NCBI GenBank assembly: GCA_020152595.1
Contig: JAIGNY010001829.1
Location: 953,501 to 1,017,500 of the forward strand
Direction of reading: 5' to 3'
Origin: Chiridota heheva
Lineage: Eukaryota; Echinodermata; Holothuroidea; Apodida; Chiridotidae
DNA: 64,000 nucleotides
Made by a program: the position numbers and the translations under genes
The notes under the pieces: generated by a model
Seen by the model: the letters and a program-made list of their open reading frames with translations, nothing else
What the model was told of the DNA's origin: nothing
Databases searched by the model: none
Part shown: piece by piece, positions 1 through 15,700 of the stretch
How the letters are laid out: every line of letters starts with the position of its first letter
How positions within the stretch are numbered: position 1 is the stretch's first letter

Positions 1-638
1 CTCACCATGACAACAATATTATGCCTGAAATTAACAACATTAATAAATGACGAACATAACAAAAGGATCTAAAACTGTGAAGGCTGATCTCACTTTTTAA
101 ACATTGTTCTGTCTCACAAGTCACAGTCACAGATGGATCCTATTTGCACAGCAAATAACATTAACAGTGCCAACGATTAGTTTTGATTGGAAACAGAATA
201 GGCTACTTGTTCACGACGACAAAGTCATTCAATTTCTCAGGAAGACTCTCATATAATACAGTTCTTCTTTGGCCACCTTTTGGCTTTATTACTAAAGTAG
301 TATTAGCCTGTTGATAATAGATAAATCGCGTGTTGAAATATGAAATTCAGCGAACTAATTTGTCACGCAAATTCACATGTCATTATAATGGGACAACCTG
401 CAATAGAGAGTATCTTGATAAAATTAGGTATTATTAATTTATTTATATTTCTCTAAGATATATTATAGCAATAATTTACACATTAAGTGATATTTTTGAT
501 ATATCTTTAAAATCATTATTAATTATAAATATATTTTAATAAATTTTGATAAAAAAACTTTTTATTTCTGCGTGAGTTAATTCAAGTCTGCTCAAGATGT
601 AATCTCTTTCCTCAACTTGTACTTTTCACTATTTTTTC
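1..638. other. CWF19L2 upstream flank
   Basis: AT-rich sequence without coding potential that I can support. The promoter and any 5' UTR exon of CWF19L2 should lie here, but I see no recognisable core element. Confidence 0.3.
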
Positions 639-743
639 ATGAAAACTGCGATAATGTCGTCCTACGTCAAATTTCAAAGCGAGAGAATAATCAAAGAAAG
701 AAGAGACAAGAAGCGAGAGGCGCAGAAAGAGATATTGGAAAAG
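639..743 (+). CDS. CWF19L2: CWF19L2 exon 1 (start codon)
   Basis: Two in-frame ATGs are available, at 639 and 654. The second begins [11 protein letters not shown], which resembles the short polar N-terminus of the family. The exon ends ...EILEK, followed by GTGACT at 744 (phase 0). Its Lys/Arg/Glu-rich character continues directly into exon 2. I infer 654 as the likelier start. No TATA box or other clear core promoter was recognised upstream. Confidence 0.75.
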
Positions 744-3700
744 GTGACTTAAGCCTAATTTTGACTAGCATCTTAATCAATAATCTAGAGCTTTCCTTGC
801 TGTCGCTAATGTAATACAATACAAAGTGTAGTATAATGGTTTGCGCGAATAAAAGCCACAGCAAGTCTAACGTTAGGCATAATTCAAGTAGGCCTAGGCT
901 AGTAACTTGCCTAGGCCTAGTACAGTTACTACAGCTTCAACAGCTTACCTCCCAAAATTCGCTGATTTTAGTTCTAAGCAATTGCCATTTGGAAAATAAA
1001 AGACTTGCTGAAGCAAAAGTCAATGGGATTTATTATACTGTAGCGTCGCCGAGTCTTTGTGGCGTTCTCGAAATACATATTCAATCAACAAATACAGAAA
1101 ATACTATAACACAGCAATATTGGGATTAAGTAGAATACACTTTGAGCTACATGATTGACTGATCTGAGACTTTCTCTCTCTCTGAATCTCAATCCAATTC
1201 TGCCCTATTTACAGCTACTTGTAAGTTGTATACATTTATTTATCATTAAAGCACAGTATGATAATACAGTAATTAATATGATTAATGGGACAAATAAGTT
1301 CTATTATCATGTCCAACCCACAAACCCAGACCAGGCCCAGACAGGCAGAATAATGTCTATTCCTAATTACTTTTTGTGGTCATGCATGTTGCACACTAAT
1401 ACCAAAAATGTGTTAAGTACCAGGCTGGATGGTTTAAATAGAATGTGTCAGGGGGACAAAAGGTTATTCCAAGTCATTAACTATTTAAAAGGGTCAATTT
1501 GAGTCTAATGTGAGTAATGCAACCACATTACAATATGTATGGTGCTCCATATCTGATATTAAAAACAGGCAACAAATCTTACCTCATTATTCATATCATG
1601 TGGTGGTTCATCATAGCAGATATGAAATATCAGTGAACCCCAACAGACATGAAAATCCACAGACTTAAAATTGTCTTCTACAATTTCACATGGAGATGGA
1701 AATTTACATAATTTTCTCGAAAACCTTTCGAAAAGTGAATAGTTGTTGCTCAGGTGGGGGACTGAGAGGAGCTTAAGCCTACCCCCCCCCAATAATTTTA
1801 AGAGAAGATATGTTATTACGTTACATGACCTATTTACATGTAACCCCCCAATATTGTTATCACATGTCACCTGACCTCATTACACCCTCCCCCCACCAAT
1901 ATTTTGAACCCTCTGCAGCCTGTGTGCATCTTCATACCCTAATTAGAATATGAACATTTGTAATACTTAATCGAATTACACACTTAAGCAAAGTCAATGG
2001 GCTTCAATTTTAAGCCTTCAACGTGCGCTTCCAAAATACGTGTCTATTTTGGTCCCTGCCTTTGTAACATTATGCACTTGTCAATTGTGTGACTCACTCC
2101 TACACCCTCGGACAAGGTGAGTCATTGCACCAAAGTGGGTGAACAAAACATCTACATTGACGCACCCCTCAGTCACTTAGGTGACTGACAATTTTTTCTG
2201 AAATGACTTACCCCAAGTCAATCACCTCTGTACAAAGTCAATGGGTCTGAAGTAAATTGACCCACCCCGAGTCACTCTGGTGACTGACAATTTGGTACAA
2301 TGATGCACATATGAGTCATTATTTCATATGTCATTGACTCACCTTTGACTGACATTGTCAGAAGTGAGTCATACAACTGACAAGTACATTAGTTGAAGTG
2401 CTATCATCCAGTGCAAAAATAATCAGTTTCTTTTACTAAAATTTCACTTTTTTGTACTGTTTGTAAAAAAAAGTCTGGAAATCCACCAAAACATAAAACA
2501 TAAGTTGAATTAAGTTTCTTATGTTTATGTCTGTATCTCTACATTGGGAAAAACTTATGGGAGTTCAGTGTAAATTTTCATGTTCTCTTTTATCACTACT
2601 GAAAGAGAGGTTATGTATTGGCAATCGTGTCCACTACCTACAGTACCTATCTAGTGGATGTTATTAATTAAATGATTGAATAATTTTATTAAATAGCCTG
2701 AAAAAAGCTTTTGGTGAGTATTCTATCAAATTGGATTCAAGTCAAATGCTTATGTACATGTAGCATGCCGAGAATGGTGCTCACTTAGTATTGGCAACAA
2801 AACACAAACAGAGAGATTAAGGTGATAGCTGTATATTCACTCTTCTCACTAATAATAACTTGATAGAGAAACTGATAGCATGATGAAGACTACATGTCTG
2901 AATCAGAGAATAGTCCAAGTATCTTCTGCTCCTAAAGGTGGGAAAAATATAAAGACTATATGTCTGAATCGGAGTATAGTCAATGTATTTTCTGCTCTTA
3001 AAGGTGGGGTTAATAGGAAGATCATATGTCTGAATCGGAGTATAGTCAATGTACCTTCTGCTCCTAAAGGTTAATATGAAGACTATATGTCTGAATCGGA
3101 GTATAGTCAATGTATCTTCTGCTCTCAAAGAAATGGGTATATTTATAATGAAATCACTTCCTGTCGAAAATGATATCATCTATCTATGATGTAGTGAAAG
3201 TAAATTCCATGAAATGAGGATATACCCAACAGATAATTTATAATAGTAATTCACCATTATCCCTGTTATAACTATAAGCATCCCATGGGCAACTTGACCT
3301 GATGTTAGCCTCTTCCAAGAACCACAGTCAAATCACCTTATTCAGAGAATCTCCCCTAAGCCTTCTGAATGGTAGCAATTATCCCTATTTCAATATTAAC
3401 AATTGATGAACCGCCTTAAGAAGCCAAGCTGAGAGGTGGGTAATAAACAAGGTTACTAAAAGTTACTCAAGGATTACATTTCAGATAACTATGTGTTATA
3501 GAGAGCAAGGCAATAAATGTTCACACTGTCATGCCTTGATACAATGTAACAGGGGTAGGTGAAAGGTAAAGGCACAATATTGTCATGGGCATTGACCAAC
3601 ATCCTGGCAATAACAACATCATCATTGAGTGAATTATCTAAATTGCCTTCAATAACTCCTCACATAAATTACATATTTCCCCACCTTTAGTAGCCGAAGA

Positions 3701-6700
3701 TACTTGGACTATACTCCAAATTCAGACATATAGTCTTAATATTTCCCCCACCTTTAAGAGCAGAAGATACTTAGGTTATTCTCCAATTCAGAAATATAGT
3801 CTTAATGTTTCCCCATTTTTAAGAGCTGAAGATACTTAGACTATACTCCAAATCAGACATATAGTCTTCATATTTCCCTCCACCTTTAAAAGCAGAAGAT
3901 ACTTGGGTTTTTCTCTAATTTAGACATATAGTCTTTACATTTCCTCCACCTACTGTATAAGAGCAGAAGATACTTGGACTAGACTGCAGACAGGCTTTTA
4001 TAAGTGCCTTATGGTAACCTTCAATTTGAACTGTTTCTGCAACCAAAACATTACAAACTTGTGGCAAAGGCTAATTGCCTGACCCAATTGGAACATAACT
4101 CCACAAGCTTTACCTGACAATGATCCAATTCTATGCTAACAACAATGCTTGCATAAGAAATCTGTTTCTACCAAACACAATTGCATAATATTTGCCACCA
4201 CAAAATTGGATGCATGGTCTTGATACCACCAAGACAAATTTCAACGTCTTGACAACCTAAAATTTTGAGTGGATCACCATTAATTGATACAAAAGACCCA
4301 GAATAATGAAACAATTCTTGATTTGGAGGCATAATTTTCTCCCAAAATTTGCTATTCAATAATGTGACAGACGAACCAGTGTTAATTAAAATGTCAACAA
4401 ATTTATTTGTTACCAGACCTAGTACATACAATCCACTGTCCAATTCCACACTATTAATTATGTTTATTGGATTCTTAATGTTGTCCATATAATGGGTCTT
4501 CCCAGCAGTACAGGTCCATGGTGATGGCCTCCCTTGATTTCCCTGCTGGTTAGTTGAGCACTTTCCTGCCTTTCTTAAATTTAAAACACTGGGCCTTAAT
4601 ATGCCCTCTTTTCTTACAATAATAACATTTCACAGATGTGGAACTGTTTGCTTCTTTGCTTGATCCAGGTCCTTTTAGGGCCAGCAAAATGTCCTCCAAC
4701 AACTTTGGTATAAACAAGGTCACTAAAAGTTACTCAAGGATTACATTTCAGATAATAAGTATGTGTTATATACCAGACTTTGATTGCTCTATATTACAAT
4801 AAGTTGCTAATTTTGACAAATAACTTCTTCTTTCAGGCAAAAGAAAAATATGAAAGAGAAGAAAGAAAAAGAGAGAAAAGAAAACAGCGAGGGATGATGC
4901 CTGGATGTTGCCGTCTGTTTCAGATGCCATCATATCACAGGTAACTCAAGGGCTGCTACACTTTAAATTGAAACCATAGGGGTACTTTTTGTAGGCTGCA
5001 TAGGAAAACTTTGTAGTTTGTTTTGTTGTTCCTTCTTTGTTTGCCATTCTTTTCACCCCTAAAAGCTGGAAGATAAATTCCTTTGAAAACTTATTTCCTA
5101 GCAAAAGAAAAACATTTTTGGAAATTTCTTTGTATTGAGTACAATTTTTGAAGACTTCTAAGTGTGTTGAAAATTGTAGACGGAGTGAGTTTTTTTTTTT
5201 ACTAAGAAAATCCAAGTTAAAATCCAGTTATTCACATTTTATCGTGAGCCTTGAGCAAATTTAAATCTGGCGTAAAAATACTAAATATATATTAATTGTA
5301 ATTTAGTCATTCATTAATTAGAATTGGATTTACTTACATCACTTAACATACTAGAGGTTGCAAACAAACAGTTATTTTTAATTATAACATGACTATCAGA
5401 AAAGCATCAAATTTTCATGCCGAAAATGTTTTCTTTAGGCCTACCCGCACCCGACACCTGATTAAATCCTGAAAACTCGGGTATGACAATTACCAACCCT
5501 GACTTCCTGTTCAGTGTATTATGTTTCCACTCCAGACAATGATTGTTTATCTGCCATTCCCATGCACACCACAGCCAAGTAGCCCAAAGTTATTTGTGTG
5601 TATAAGATTACAGAAAGCCAGTGCTGAGTAATCACTCATTCTGTGTTAGGTGTCTTAGTGGGAGAATATTGTTTGCATACTGGTGATAAAAATAGCTGTG
5701 TATCGTATGCCTGAGGTGATATGTGAATTAACTGTGAATGATTGACGGACCATTTCTCCTAAGGAAAGATATTGCTTCATGTCATGTTTTGGCTGATATA
5801 GAAGAACTTTTTAAAAATTGTTTTTGCTGTGAATACATTTGGAAGCAGAGTTCAACAATTCATACATCTGTCCACCCGGAACAACCAAAATTCTTATCCG
5901 AGCAACCATGACATTTACTTGACCTCCCTGCAAGAACAAGCTACTTATATAAAGTTATTGCTTTTGGTTATACTGATGAAAACTATTATAAATACAATTA
6001 CATTATTTTTCACGCTAAATATTTTATTTTATTTTCACATGTAAATATACCAATACCATACCTACTCTTTATAGATTTAAAACAGCTATGAAGATGATGC
6101 TCGAGATGGAAAGAAACTTTTATGTTAAAAAAAGAAGTTATGATTATTTTTCATTGTTTAAAGATACATTTTTTGAAAGTAACAGTAATTCATAATTTCC
6201 CTTTTTTTTTTCTTCTATATTTTCTTTGAAATTGTTTACTTTGTAAAAACCTTCACTTTTTTTTTGTATATTTCTTGAGCTGTTGATTGTTATTGTTTTT
6301 GGAAGTTGAATAAATATGTTTAAAAAAAAAAAAAAAACTACTTTTCAGCAAAATTTGCATTGCATGTATACACAAAATTGGGAGCCTTATTTACTCTCAG
6401 GACAAATCACAAATTCCTATCTCTGCCCGGCTGGAAAGATGATTTATTTATTCATTTTTTATCTATACCCTGATTGGAAGAAAATTATCTTAGAATTGTT
6501 GGAAGTTTCACGACTAGGGATGAGTGATATCACTCCTAGTCTTACAGCAGTCACTTGTTCCCAAATCTAGTTAAAATTGAATATATTCTTAATGAAATAC
6601 TTACATTTTTTTTAATACTTTTTTTACTTATTAAAAAAATTTTAGTAAATTCTGCATTATTTACTGATGAAAAAATTCCCAATTTTTGTTTCATGTTTAT

Positions 6701-9700
6701 AATACAGTACTTAATTTGGATATTCTTGGAACATATTCAAAAGTGAAAGTCACTGATTTTGATTAGTATATCAGTAAAATATACAACACTGTTAACTCAT
6801 TGTTTGATGTCATCTCTAATGACAATGTTTAACCTTTGACCTTTAACCTTGGTGCTCCTTTGTTTCAAAGGATTCAAGGAAGAAACAAAAGAAGTCCAAG
6901 GAGAGAAAACTGAAAAAGAAGAAGAAGAAAAATAAGTCAGAGACAATAAAAGACATTCTTCAAGTGAAGATGAGGTGAGTAAGTGGGTAGAAATTGTGGC
7001 AAACATTTAGTTTGCTTGAGGGAAGTGAAAAATGAAGTTATTCTGACATCAAACCGCTTATCGCTTCTCTTGTTTGTGACTGCTGGCAAACAACCTGGAC
7101 CTCCCAAATGGATAACAAACTCCACAACATCCAGTCCACCATTCCTGCTAAACCCACTATTCACAATCTTTCTCGTAAAGACAAGGCTCACATTACCCAC
7201 CTCAGGATTGGCCACTCCCACCCCCTTAACGACTACCCCCACCACTCTGCAATGACTGACACTCCCCCTCACAGTCTATCATGTCCTCATTGTTTGCCCC
7301 CTGTGCAACCTCCCTAAAGCTTCCTTTACTCCTTACAATTCCATTTCCAAGCTCTTCCGCAAAAACTCCCTGGATAAAATTATCTCCTTTCCTCATCATA
7401 CCCCCTCTATAAATATAATTAATCTTCCTTTCCTATCTCTTTCCTCCCCCTACTTCCATACTTTTTACCTATTGCACTTCCTCTTATGATCATAGCTTCA
7501 TGTTTATTGACTTTCAACCTTTTCTCAGATAATTCCTAATACCTTTTTTCCTACCTCTGATATAATCTAACTTCTCGGGCACAATTTGACCCTTGCTGTC
7601 ATGGTGCCATTAAGCCTCACCAAACAACTATAATCTTGGACAAAACTTGTTGGAACACATGAAAATTAAAACTCATTGGAACACTTGAAAATTAAAACTC
7701 ATTGGAACACTTGAAAATTAAAACTCATTGGAACACTTGAAAATTAAAACTCATTGTAACACTTGAAAATTAAAACCTATTGGAACACTTGAAAATTAAA
7801 ACTCATTGGAACACTTGAAAATTAAAACTCATTGGAACACTTGAAAATTAAAACTCATTGGAACACTTGAAAATTAAAACTCATTGGAACACTTGAAAAT
7901 TTTCTCTGACCCTAAATCAGTTCTCACAGGCATCCTAAGCATGCTCTGGTCTAATCCCTTATCTTACAAATCTTAAACAAGATTTACCTTCTCTCTTCCT
8001 CTCGGAATTCTCCTGGATCCCTAAGCTACGTTGGTATCCCTGGGAATAAAAGGGCCGGCAGGGCAGCTAATAACGCCTTGTCCAACCATATTGCCTCTAT
8101 CCCTATTCTGCACTCTGCTTTATGCCTCAGCATTTCCAACTACTTTAAGATAACTTGGCAAAATTCCTGGAATCTTGAGACTAGTAACAAACTTCACTCC
8201 ATCAACCCCAAAGTGGGAGTCAACTCTCCCTTACACAGTCACTGCCATAGAGAAGATGTTGTCATGACCCGTATTCACCTTGTCCATTCCTTTCTCACCC
8301 ACTCCTACCTCTTATCACCCTCCCCAAACCTTTCTGCCTCACCTGCAATACTGAACTTTTGATCAATCATATCCTCTTATCTGCCCATTTACTCTAATTT
8401 CATATCTACTCTCTCCCCCGTCATCTCTATCTTAGATCTCTTTAAGAAAAATTCCTCCTTTGACATCATCACCTTTTTCCATAACAGCAACTTATTCCAC
8501 TTTCCCTTGATGTAATACTCACTCATCCCCCTTTATTTACCCATACTTTTCTCCTCTCCTTCTCTCTTCCCTCTCTGCTCCTCTATCAAATTTACATTTT
8601 TCTTCTTCCTCTCTTTATTCTAGCACCATAAATTTTAATACCCTCCTACATTTGACTCTGACTGTCGCAGTGTTGTTAAGCCTCAAACAAACAAACATTG
8701 TTTAGATTTCCAATTTTTATAGATTGCAATGGAGAGAGAGTCTTTGTTGTTTTTATTGTGCTTAAAGGATGAGTTCAGAGGTCAAGCAAGTTTATCTTAT
8801 ATGAAAGAGAACTTCAAAAGAAAGAATATGGTGAAGAAAACATTCAAAAATCTTATTCCGTTAAAGGATTAGTTCAGGGGTCAAGCAAGTCTATCTTATA
8901 TGAAAGAGGACTTTAATAGAAGCAAAATAGTAAAGAAATTACTTCAATACTTTACTCAATTAAGGAGATATTTAAGTTTAAAGTTTAGTTAAATCTTTGT
9001 CGAAATATTTTCTCAAGCTGTCTTCAGGTGGTAAATTTTAATTACTCTTACTAGATTCTGTTTTACTACTTTGCTGGCATATCCAACGGGTTTTCATGCC
9101 CCATAAGGACAAATGTGATAGAATACGTAAAGAATTTGAGGAAGCTGAGGTTAAAGCTAGTGTGACTTCAGTCGATTCTACAAGTATGATACATAGTTTT
9201 AAACTTAAATATTTCCTTAATGTAATAAGATTCTTCAATGCTTTCTTCACCATTTTGTTTCATTTGAAGTCCTCTTTCATATAAGGTGAGTTTTTTAGAC
9301 CACAGGAATAATCCTTTAAAGAAAGCTAGTAAGAGCCACTTTTGTATGGCTTTTATAGATATCCAATAAAGTGATGTAAATGGCTGTTTCTTTTTCTGTA
9401 GGACTCTGATGGTGAAGGAGAGTGGGTTGAAGCAGGTGGCAAAGAAGGTGTACCCTCACGATCCCCATCTCAGGATGAAGAACCGAAGCAAGATGGAGGA
9501 TTAGCTATCAAAGGCCCGCAATTACCTCCAGGTTTCTCCAAACCAGAGGAGGCAGAGCCAGAGAATCTACAGGTGATGATTTAGGTTGTGAAAATTCGTT
9601 TGCAATCATTGACATATTTTTGAATTATAGAACTTTGAAAGAACATAAGGGTGAAAGTCATAAATAGATATGAGGTTAAGAGGCATATACTGTAGCAAGT

Positions 9701-12700
9701 ATACAGTGCACTAAATTGAAATAGATTGTGTTTTCATGTTGATTTGATCTTAATTGCAGGCCTCCCGGTAAACCTTTAAAAACCTTGAAAACCTTTAAAA
9801 ACCTTTATTGACAAATTGAACCTTTATTTCTTTCAAAATAACCTTTAAAACCTTTAAAAACCTTTATTTTTAAAGTTAAGTGAGGTAAATGATTCGAATG
9901 CCAAGGTTTTAGCTTCATTGGTAATTATACACATCCATTTAATAGCATATCTGTTCTCAACACACATTTAAAAAGTAGCAGGACCAAAATAAAATTTCCA
10001 ACTTCACGTAAGTAATGGACTTTTAACGCCACCAACTGCCTTTTGCCCCAGAATATGCTCATTGTATGAAAATTTATTCCATGAGTTAACCTTTATAAAC
10101 CTTTTTATTTAAATCCCAAACCTTTATTTCAACTTTTCCAACCTTTAAAAAAATCTTTATTTTAAAAAAGAGTCACTGGGAGGCCTGTAATTGATATATT
10201 TTATATTTTGCATGATTCAGATAGAATCTTTGGAAAATAAAACTCATTTAATATTTAAATAGTGAGAATACAAAATATATTTGCAGGAAAGTGCCACTCG
10301 CTGATTTGTACAACATCACAAATGTCTAATACTCCATCAATCAATCAGCATTCTTGTAAAGCGTCAGTCTCTGCCATAATGATGCTCGGGGCATTTTGCA
10401 TTAAAACAATCAAACCAGGTAAATGGTATTAAAGAGTCAAGATAGACAAATGTCTTTGATTCTTAAAAGACTTAATAGTCTCAGCAGATCATACTTGTAA
10501 TGGATAACAATAGCAGAGGAGATGCGAAAACAAGCGGTCTCCCAAGCAAGTATTTGAAAAAGTTTGTGTAAGCAGTACTTGTTTACATGTTCAAAGATTC
10601 ATCCTGTTTAGAGAGTACAGTTCAACACTTTCAGATATGTATACTGTGGGTCACTCTTGTAGAGAGATTTAAACACCACAAACTCTAGTTTAAATATGTA
10701 ATTCTTTGTAAAATACTGAAATACCGTAAGGATATAAAGTCGACTGATAAAAAAAATGGTTAAAGGTTATAAAGATGGCTAATAGAAAGTAATGGTCATT
10801 TTAGAGGGATGATTGGATGTCCAGCCCCTTCTTGATTGCCACGTACTCCCAGATGGAGATCAAGAAGAAGAGAGAGGAAGAACGACAAAAGGAGAAAGAG
10901 AAGGACAGAAAGCTTCACTCTATTGAAAATGTGAGTAGTTAATGATTTTGTGGAAAGTTTAAAGGTGATCATGTCTGCCACTTCTACCATCAGAGCCCTC
11001 ACAATTCCAGTGATTGTGTGCATTAGATTAGATTTAAGATTGGTTTGATCTAACAATATACTCATAGGTTGATCCAATGGTGAGGCCCTGATTCACATCC
11101 CACCCCTCTTTTAGTGGAGAAATAGTCATATTTTCATCTTTTTTAATGCAAAAAATTAAGAGTTCGACTCTTGTGGGAAAAATTTAATGTGGATCCACCA
11201 CTTTGAAAAGTATGGATTAGTCCCTAAGACTCATGATCAGTGATTGTGCATGGTCCATTGCAGCACTAGCATATGGATTAGTCCCTAAGACTCATGATCA
11301 GCGAATGTGCATTTTCCATTGGAGCACAAGCATATGGATTAGTCCCTAAGGCTCATGATCAGTAAATGTGCATGGTCCATTGAGCACAAGCATATGGATT
11401 AGTCCCTAAGGCTCATGATCAGCGAATGTGCATGGTCCATTGCAGCACTAGCATATTGATTAGTCCCTAAGAAGCATGATCAGTAAATGTGCATGGTCCA
11501 TTGCAGCACTAGCATATGGATAAGTCCCTAAGACTCATGATCAGCGAATGTGCATGGTCCATTGGAGCACAAGCATATGGATTAGTCCCTAAGGCTCATG
11601 ATCAGCGAATGTGCATGGTCCATTGCAGCACTAGCATATTGATTAGTCCCTAAGAAGCATGATCACTGCATGGTCCATTGTAGCACTAGCATATGGATTA
11701 GTCCCTAAGAAGCATGATCAGTGAATGTACATGGTCCATTGTAGCACTAGCATATGGATTAGTCCCTAAGACACATGATCAGTGAATGTGCATGGTCCAT
11801 TGCAGCACTAGCATATGGATTAGTCCCTAAGACTCATGATCAGTGAATGTGCGTGGTCCATTGCAGCACTAGCATATGGATTAGTCCCTAAGACTCATGA
11901 TCAGCGAATGTGCATGGTCCATTGCAGCATTAGCATATGGATTAGTCCCTAAGACTCATGATCAGTGAATGTGCATGGTCCATTGGAGCACTAGCATATG
12001 GATTAGTCCCTAAGAAGCATGATCAGTGAATGTGCATGGTCCATTGCAGCACTAGCATATGGATTAGTCCCTAAGACGCATGATCAGTGAATGTGCGTGG
12101 TCCTTTGCAGCACTAGCATATGGATTAGTCCCTAAGACTCATGATCAGTAAATGTGCGTGGTCCTTTGCAGCACTAGCATATGGATTAGTCCCTAAGACT
12201 CATGATCAGTGAATGTGCATGGTCCTTTGCAGCACTAGCATATGGATTAGTCTCTAAGACTCATGATCAGTAAATGTGCATGGTGCATTGCAGCACTAGC
12301 ATATGGATTAGTCCCTAAGACTCATGATCAGTGAATGTGCATGGTCTATTGCAGCACTAGCATATGGATTAGTCCCTAAGACTCATGATCAGTGAATGTG
12401 CATGGTCCATTGCAGCACTAGCATATGGATTAGTCCCTAAGACTCATGATCAGTGAATGTGCATGGTCCATTGCAGCACTAGCATATGGATTAGTCCCTA
12501 AGACTCATGATCAGTGAATGTGCATGGTCCATTGCAGCACTAGCATATGGATTAGTCCCTAAGACTCATGATCAGCGAATGTGCATGGTCCATTGCAGCA
12601 CTAGCATATGGATTAGTCCCTAAGACTCATGATCAGTGAATGTGCATGGTCCATTGCAGCACTAGCATATGGATAAGTCCCTAAGACTCATGATCAGTGA

Positions 12701-15700
12701 ATGTGCATGGTCCATTGGAGCACAAGCATATGGATTAGTCCCTAAGAAGCATGATCAGTGAATGTGCATGATCCATTGCAGCACTAGCATATGGATTAGT
12801 CCCTAAGACTCATGATCAGTGAATGTGCATGGTCCATTGCAGCACTAGCATATGGATTAGTCCCTAAGACTCATGATCAGTGAATGTGCATGGTCCATTG
12901 CAGCACTATCATATGGATTAGTCCCTGAGACTCATGATCAGCAAATATGCATGGTCCATTGCAGCACTAGCATATGGATAAGTCCCTAAGACTCATGATC
13001 AGTGAATGTGCATGGTCCATTGCAGCACTAGCATATGGATTAGTCCCTAAGACTCATGATCAGTGAATGTGCATGGTCCATTGCAGCACTAGCATATGGA
13101 TTAGTCCCTTAGGCTCATGATCAGTGAATGTGCATGGTCCATTGCAGCACTAGCATATGGATTAGTCCTAAGACTCATGATCAGCGAATGTGCATGGTCC
13201 ATTGCAGCACTAGCATATGGATTAGTCCCTAAGAAGCATGATCAGTGAATGTGCATGGTCCATTGCAGCACTAGCATATGGATTAGTCCCTAAGAAGCAT
13301 GATCAGTGAATGTGCATGGTCCATTGCAGCACTAGCATATGGATAAGTCCCTAAGACTCATGATCAGTGAATGTGCATGGTCCATTGCAGCATTAGCATA
13401 TGGATTAGTCCCTAAGACTCATGATCAGTGAATGTGCATGGTCCATTGCAGCACTAGCATATGGATTAGTCCCTAAGACTCATGATCAGCGAATGTGCAT
13501 GGTGCATTGCAGCACTAGCATATGGATTAGTCCCTGAGACTCATGATCAGTGAATGTGCATGGTCCATTGGAGCACTAGCATATGGATTAGTCCCTGAGA
13601 CTCATGATCAGTAAATGTGCATAGTCCATTGCAGCACTAGCATATGGATTAGTCCCTAAGACTCATGATCAGTGAATGTGCATGGTCCATTGCAGCACTA
13701 ACATATGGATTAGTCCTAAGACTCATGATCAGCAAATATGCATGGTCCATTGCAGCACTAGCATATGGATTAGTCCCTAAGACTCATGATCAGCGAATGT
13801 GCATGGTCCATTGGAGCACAAGCATATGGATAAGTCCCTAAGAAGCATGATCAGTGAATATGCATGGTCCATTGTAGCACTAGCATATGGATTAGTCCCT
13901 AAGACTCATGATGAGCGAATGTGCATGGTCCATTGCAGCACTAGCATATTGATTAGTCCCTAAGAAGCATGATCAGTGAATGTGCATGGTCCATTGCAGC
14001 ACTAGCATATGAATTAGTCCCTAAGACGCATGATCAGCGAATGTGCATGGTCCATTGGAGCACAAGCATATGGATTAGTCCCTAAGAAGCATGATCAGTT
14101 AATGTGCATGGTCCATTGCAGCACTAGCATATGGATAAGTCCCTAAGACTCATGATCAGTGAATGTGCATGGTCCATTGCAGCACTAGCATATGGATAAG
14201 TCCCTGAGACTCATGATCAGTAAATGTGCATGGTCCATTGCAGCACTAGCATATGGATAAGTCCCTAAGACTCATGATCAGTGAATGTGCATGGTCCATT
14301 GCAGCACTAGCATATGGATAAGTCCCTAAGACTCATGATCAGTGAATGTGCATGGTCCATTGCAGCACTAGCATATGGATTAGTCCCTAAGACTCATGAT
14401 CAGTGAATGTGAATGGTCCATTGCAGCACTAGCGTATGGATTAGTCCCTAAGACTCATGATCAGTGAATGTGCATGGTCCATTGCAGCACTAGCATATGG
14501 ATTAGTCCCTAAGACTCATGATCAGTGAATGTGAATGGTCCATTGCAGCACTAGCATATGGATTAGTCCCTAAGACTCATGATCAGTGAATGTGCATGGT
14601 CCATTGCAGCACTAGCATATGGATTAGTCCCTACGACTCATGATCAGTGAATGTGCATGGTCTATTGCAGCACAAGCATATGGATTAGTCCCTAAGGCTC
14701 ATGATCAGCGAATGTGCATGGTCCATTGCAGCACTAGCATATTGATTAGTCCCTAAGAAGCATGATCAGTGAATGTGCATGGTCCATTGTAGCACTAGCA
14801 TATGGATTAGTCCCTAAGAAGCATGATCAGTGAATGTACATGGTCCATTGTAGCACTAGCATATGGATTAGTCCCTAAGACACATGATCAGTGAATGTGC
14901 ATGGTCCATTGCAGCACTAGCATATGGATTAGTCCCTAAGACTCATGATCAGTGAATGTGCGTGGTCCATTGCAGCACTAGCATATGGATTAGTCCCTAA
15001 GACTCATGATCAGCGAATGTGCATGGTCCATTGCAGCATTAGCATATGGATTAGTCCCTAAGACTCATGATCAGTGAATGTGCATGGTCCATTGGAGCAC
15101 TAGCATATGGATTAGTCCCTAAGAAGCATGATCAGTGAATGTGCATGGTCCATTGCAGCACTAGCATATGGATTAGTCCCTAAGACGCATGATCAGTGAA
15201 TGTGCGTGGTCCTTTGCAGCACTAGCATATGGATTAGTCCCTAAGACTCATGATCAGTAAATGTGCGTGGTCCTTTGCAGCACTAGCATATGGATTAGTC
15301 CCTAAGACTCATGATCAGTGAATGTGCATGGTCCTTTGCAGCACTAGCATATGGATTAGTCTCTAAGACTCATGATCAGTAAATGTGCATGGTGCATTGC
15401 AGCACTAGCATATGGATTAGTCCCTAAGACTCATGATCAGTGAATGTGCATGGTCTATTGCAGCACTAGCATATGGATTAGTCCCTAATACTCATGATCA
15501 GTGAATGTGCATGGTCCATTGCAGCACTAGCATATGGATTAGTCCCTAAGACTCATGATCAGTGAATGTGCATGGTGCATTGCAGCACTAGCATATGGAT
15601 TAGTCCCTAAGACTCATGATCAGCGAATGTGCATGGTCCATTGCAGCACTAGCATATGTATTAGTCCCTAAGACTCATGATCAGCGAATGTGCATGGTCC

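Noticed and set aside
836-1502. ORFs of 97 and 115 codons in intron 1
   Set aside because: No domain, signal or family pattern; composition like surrounding non-coding sequence.
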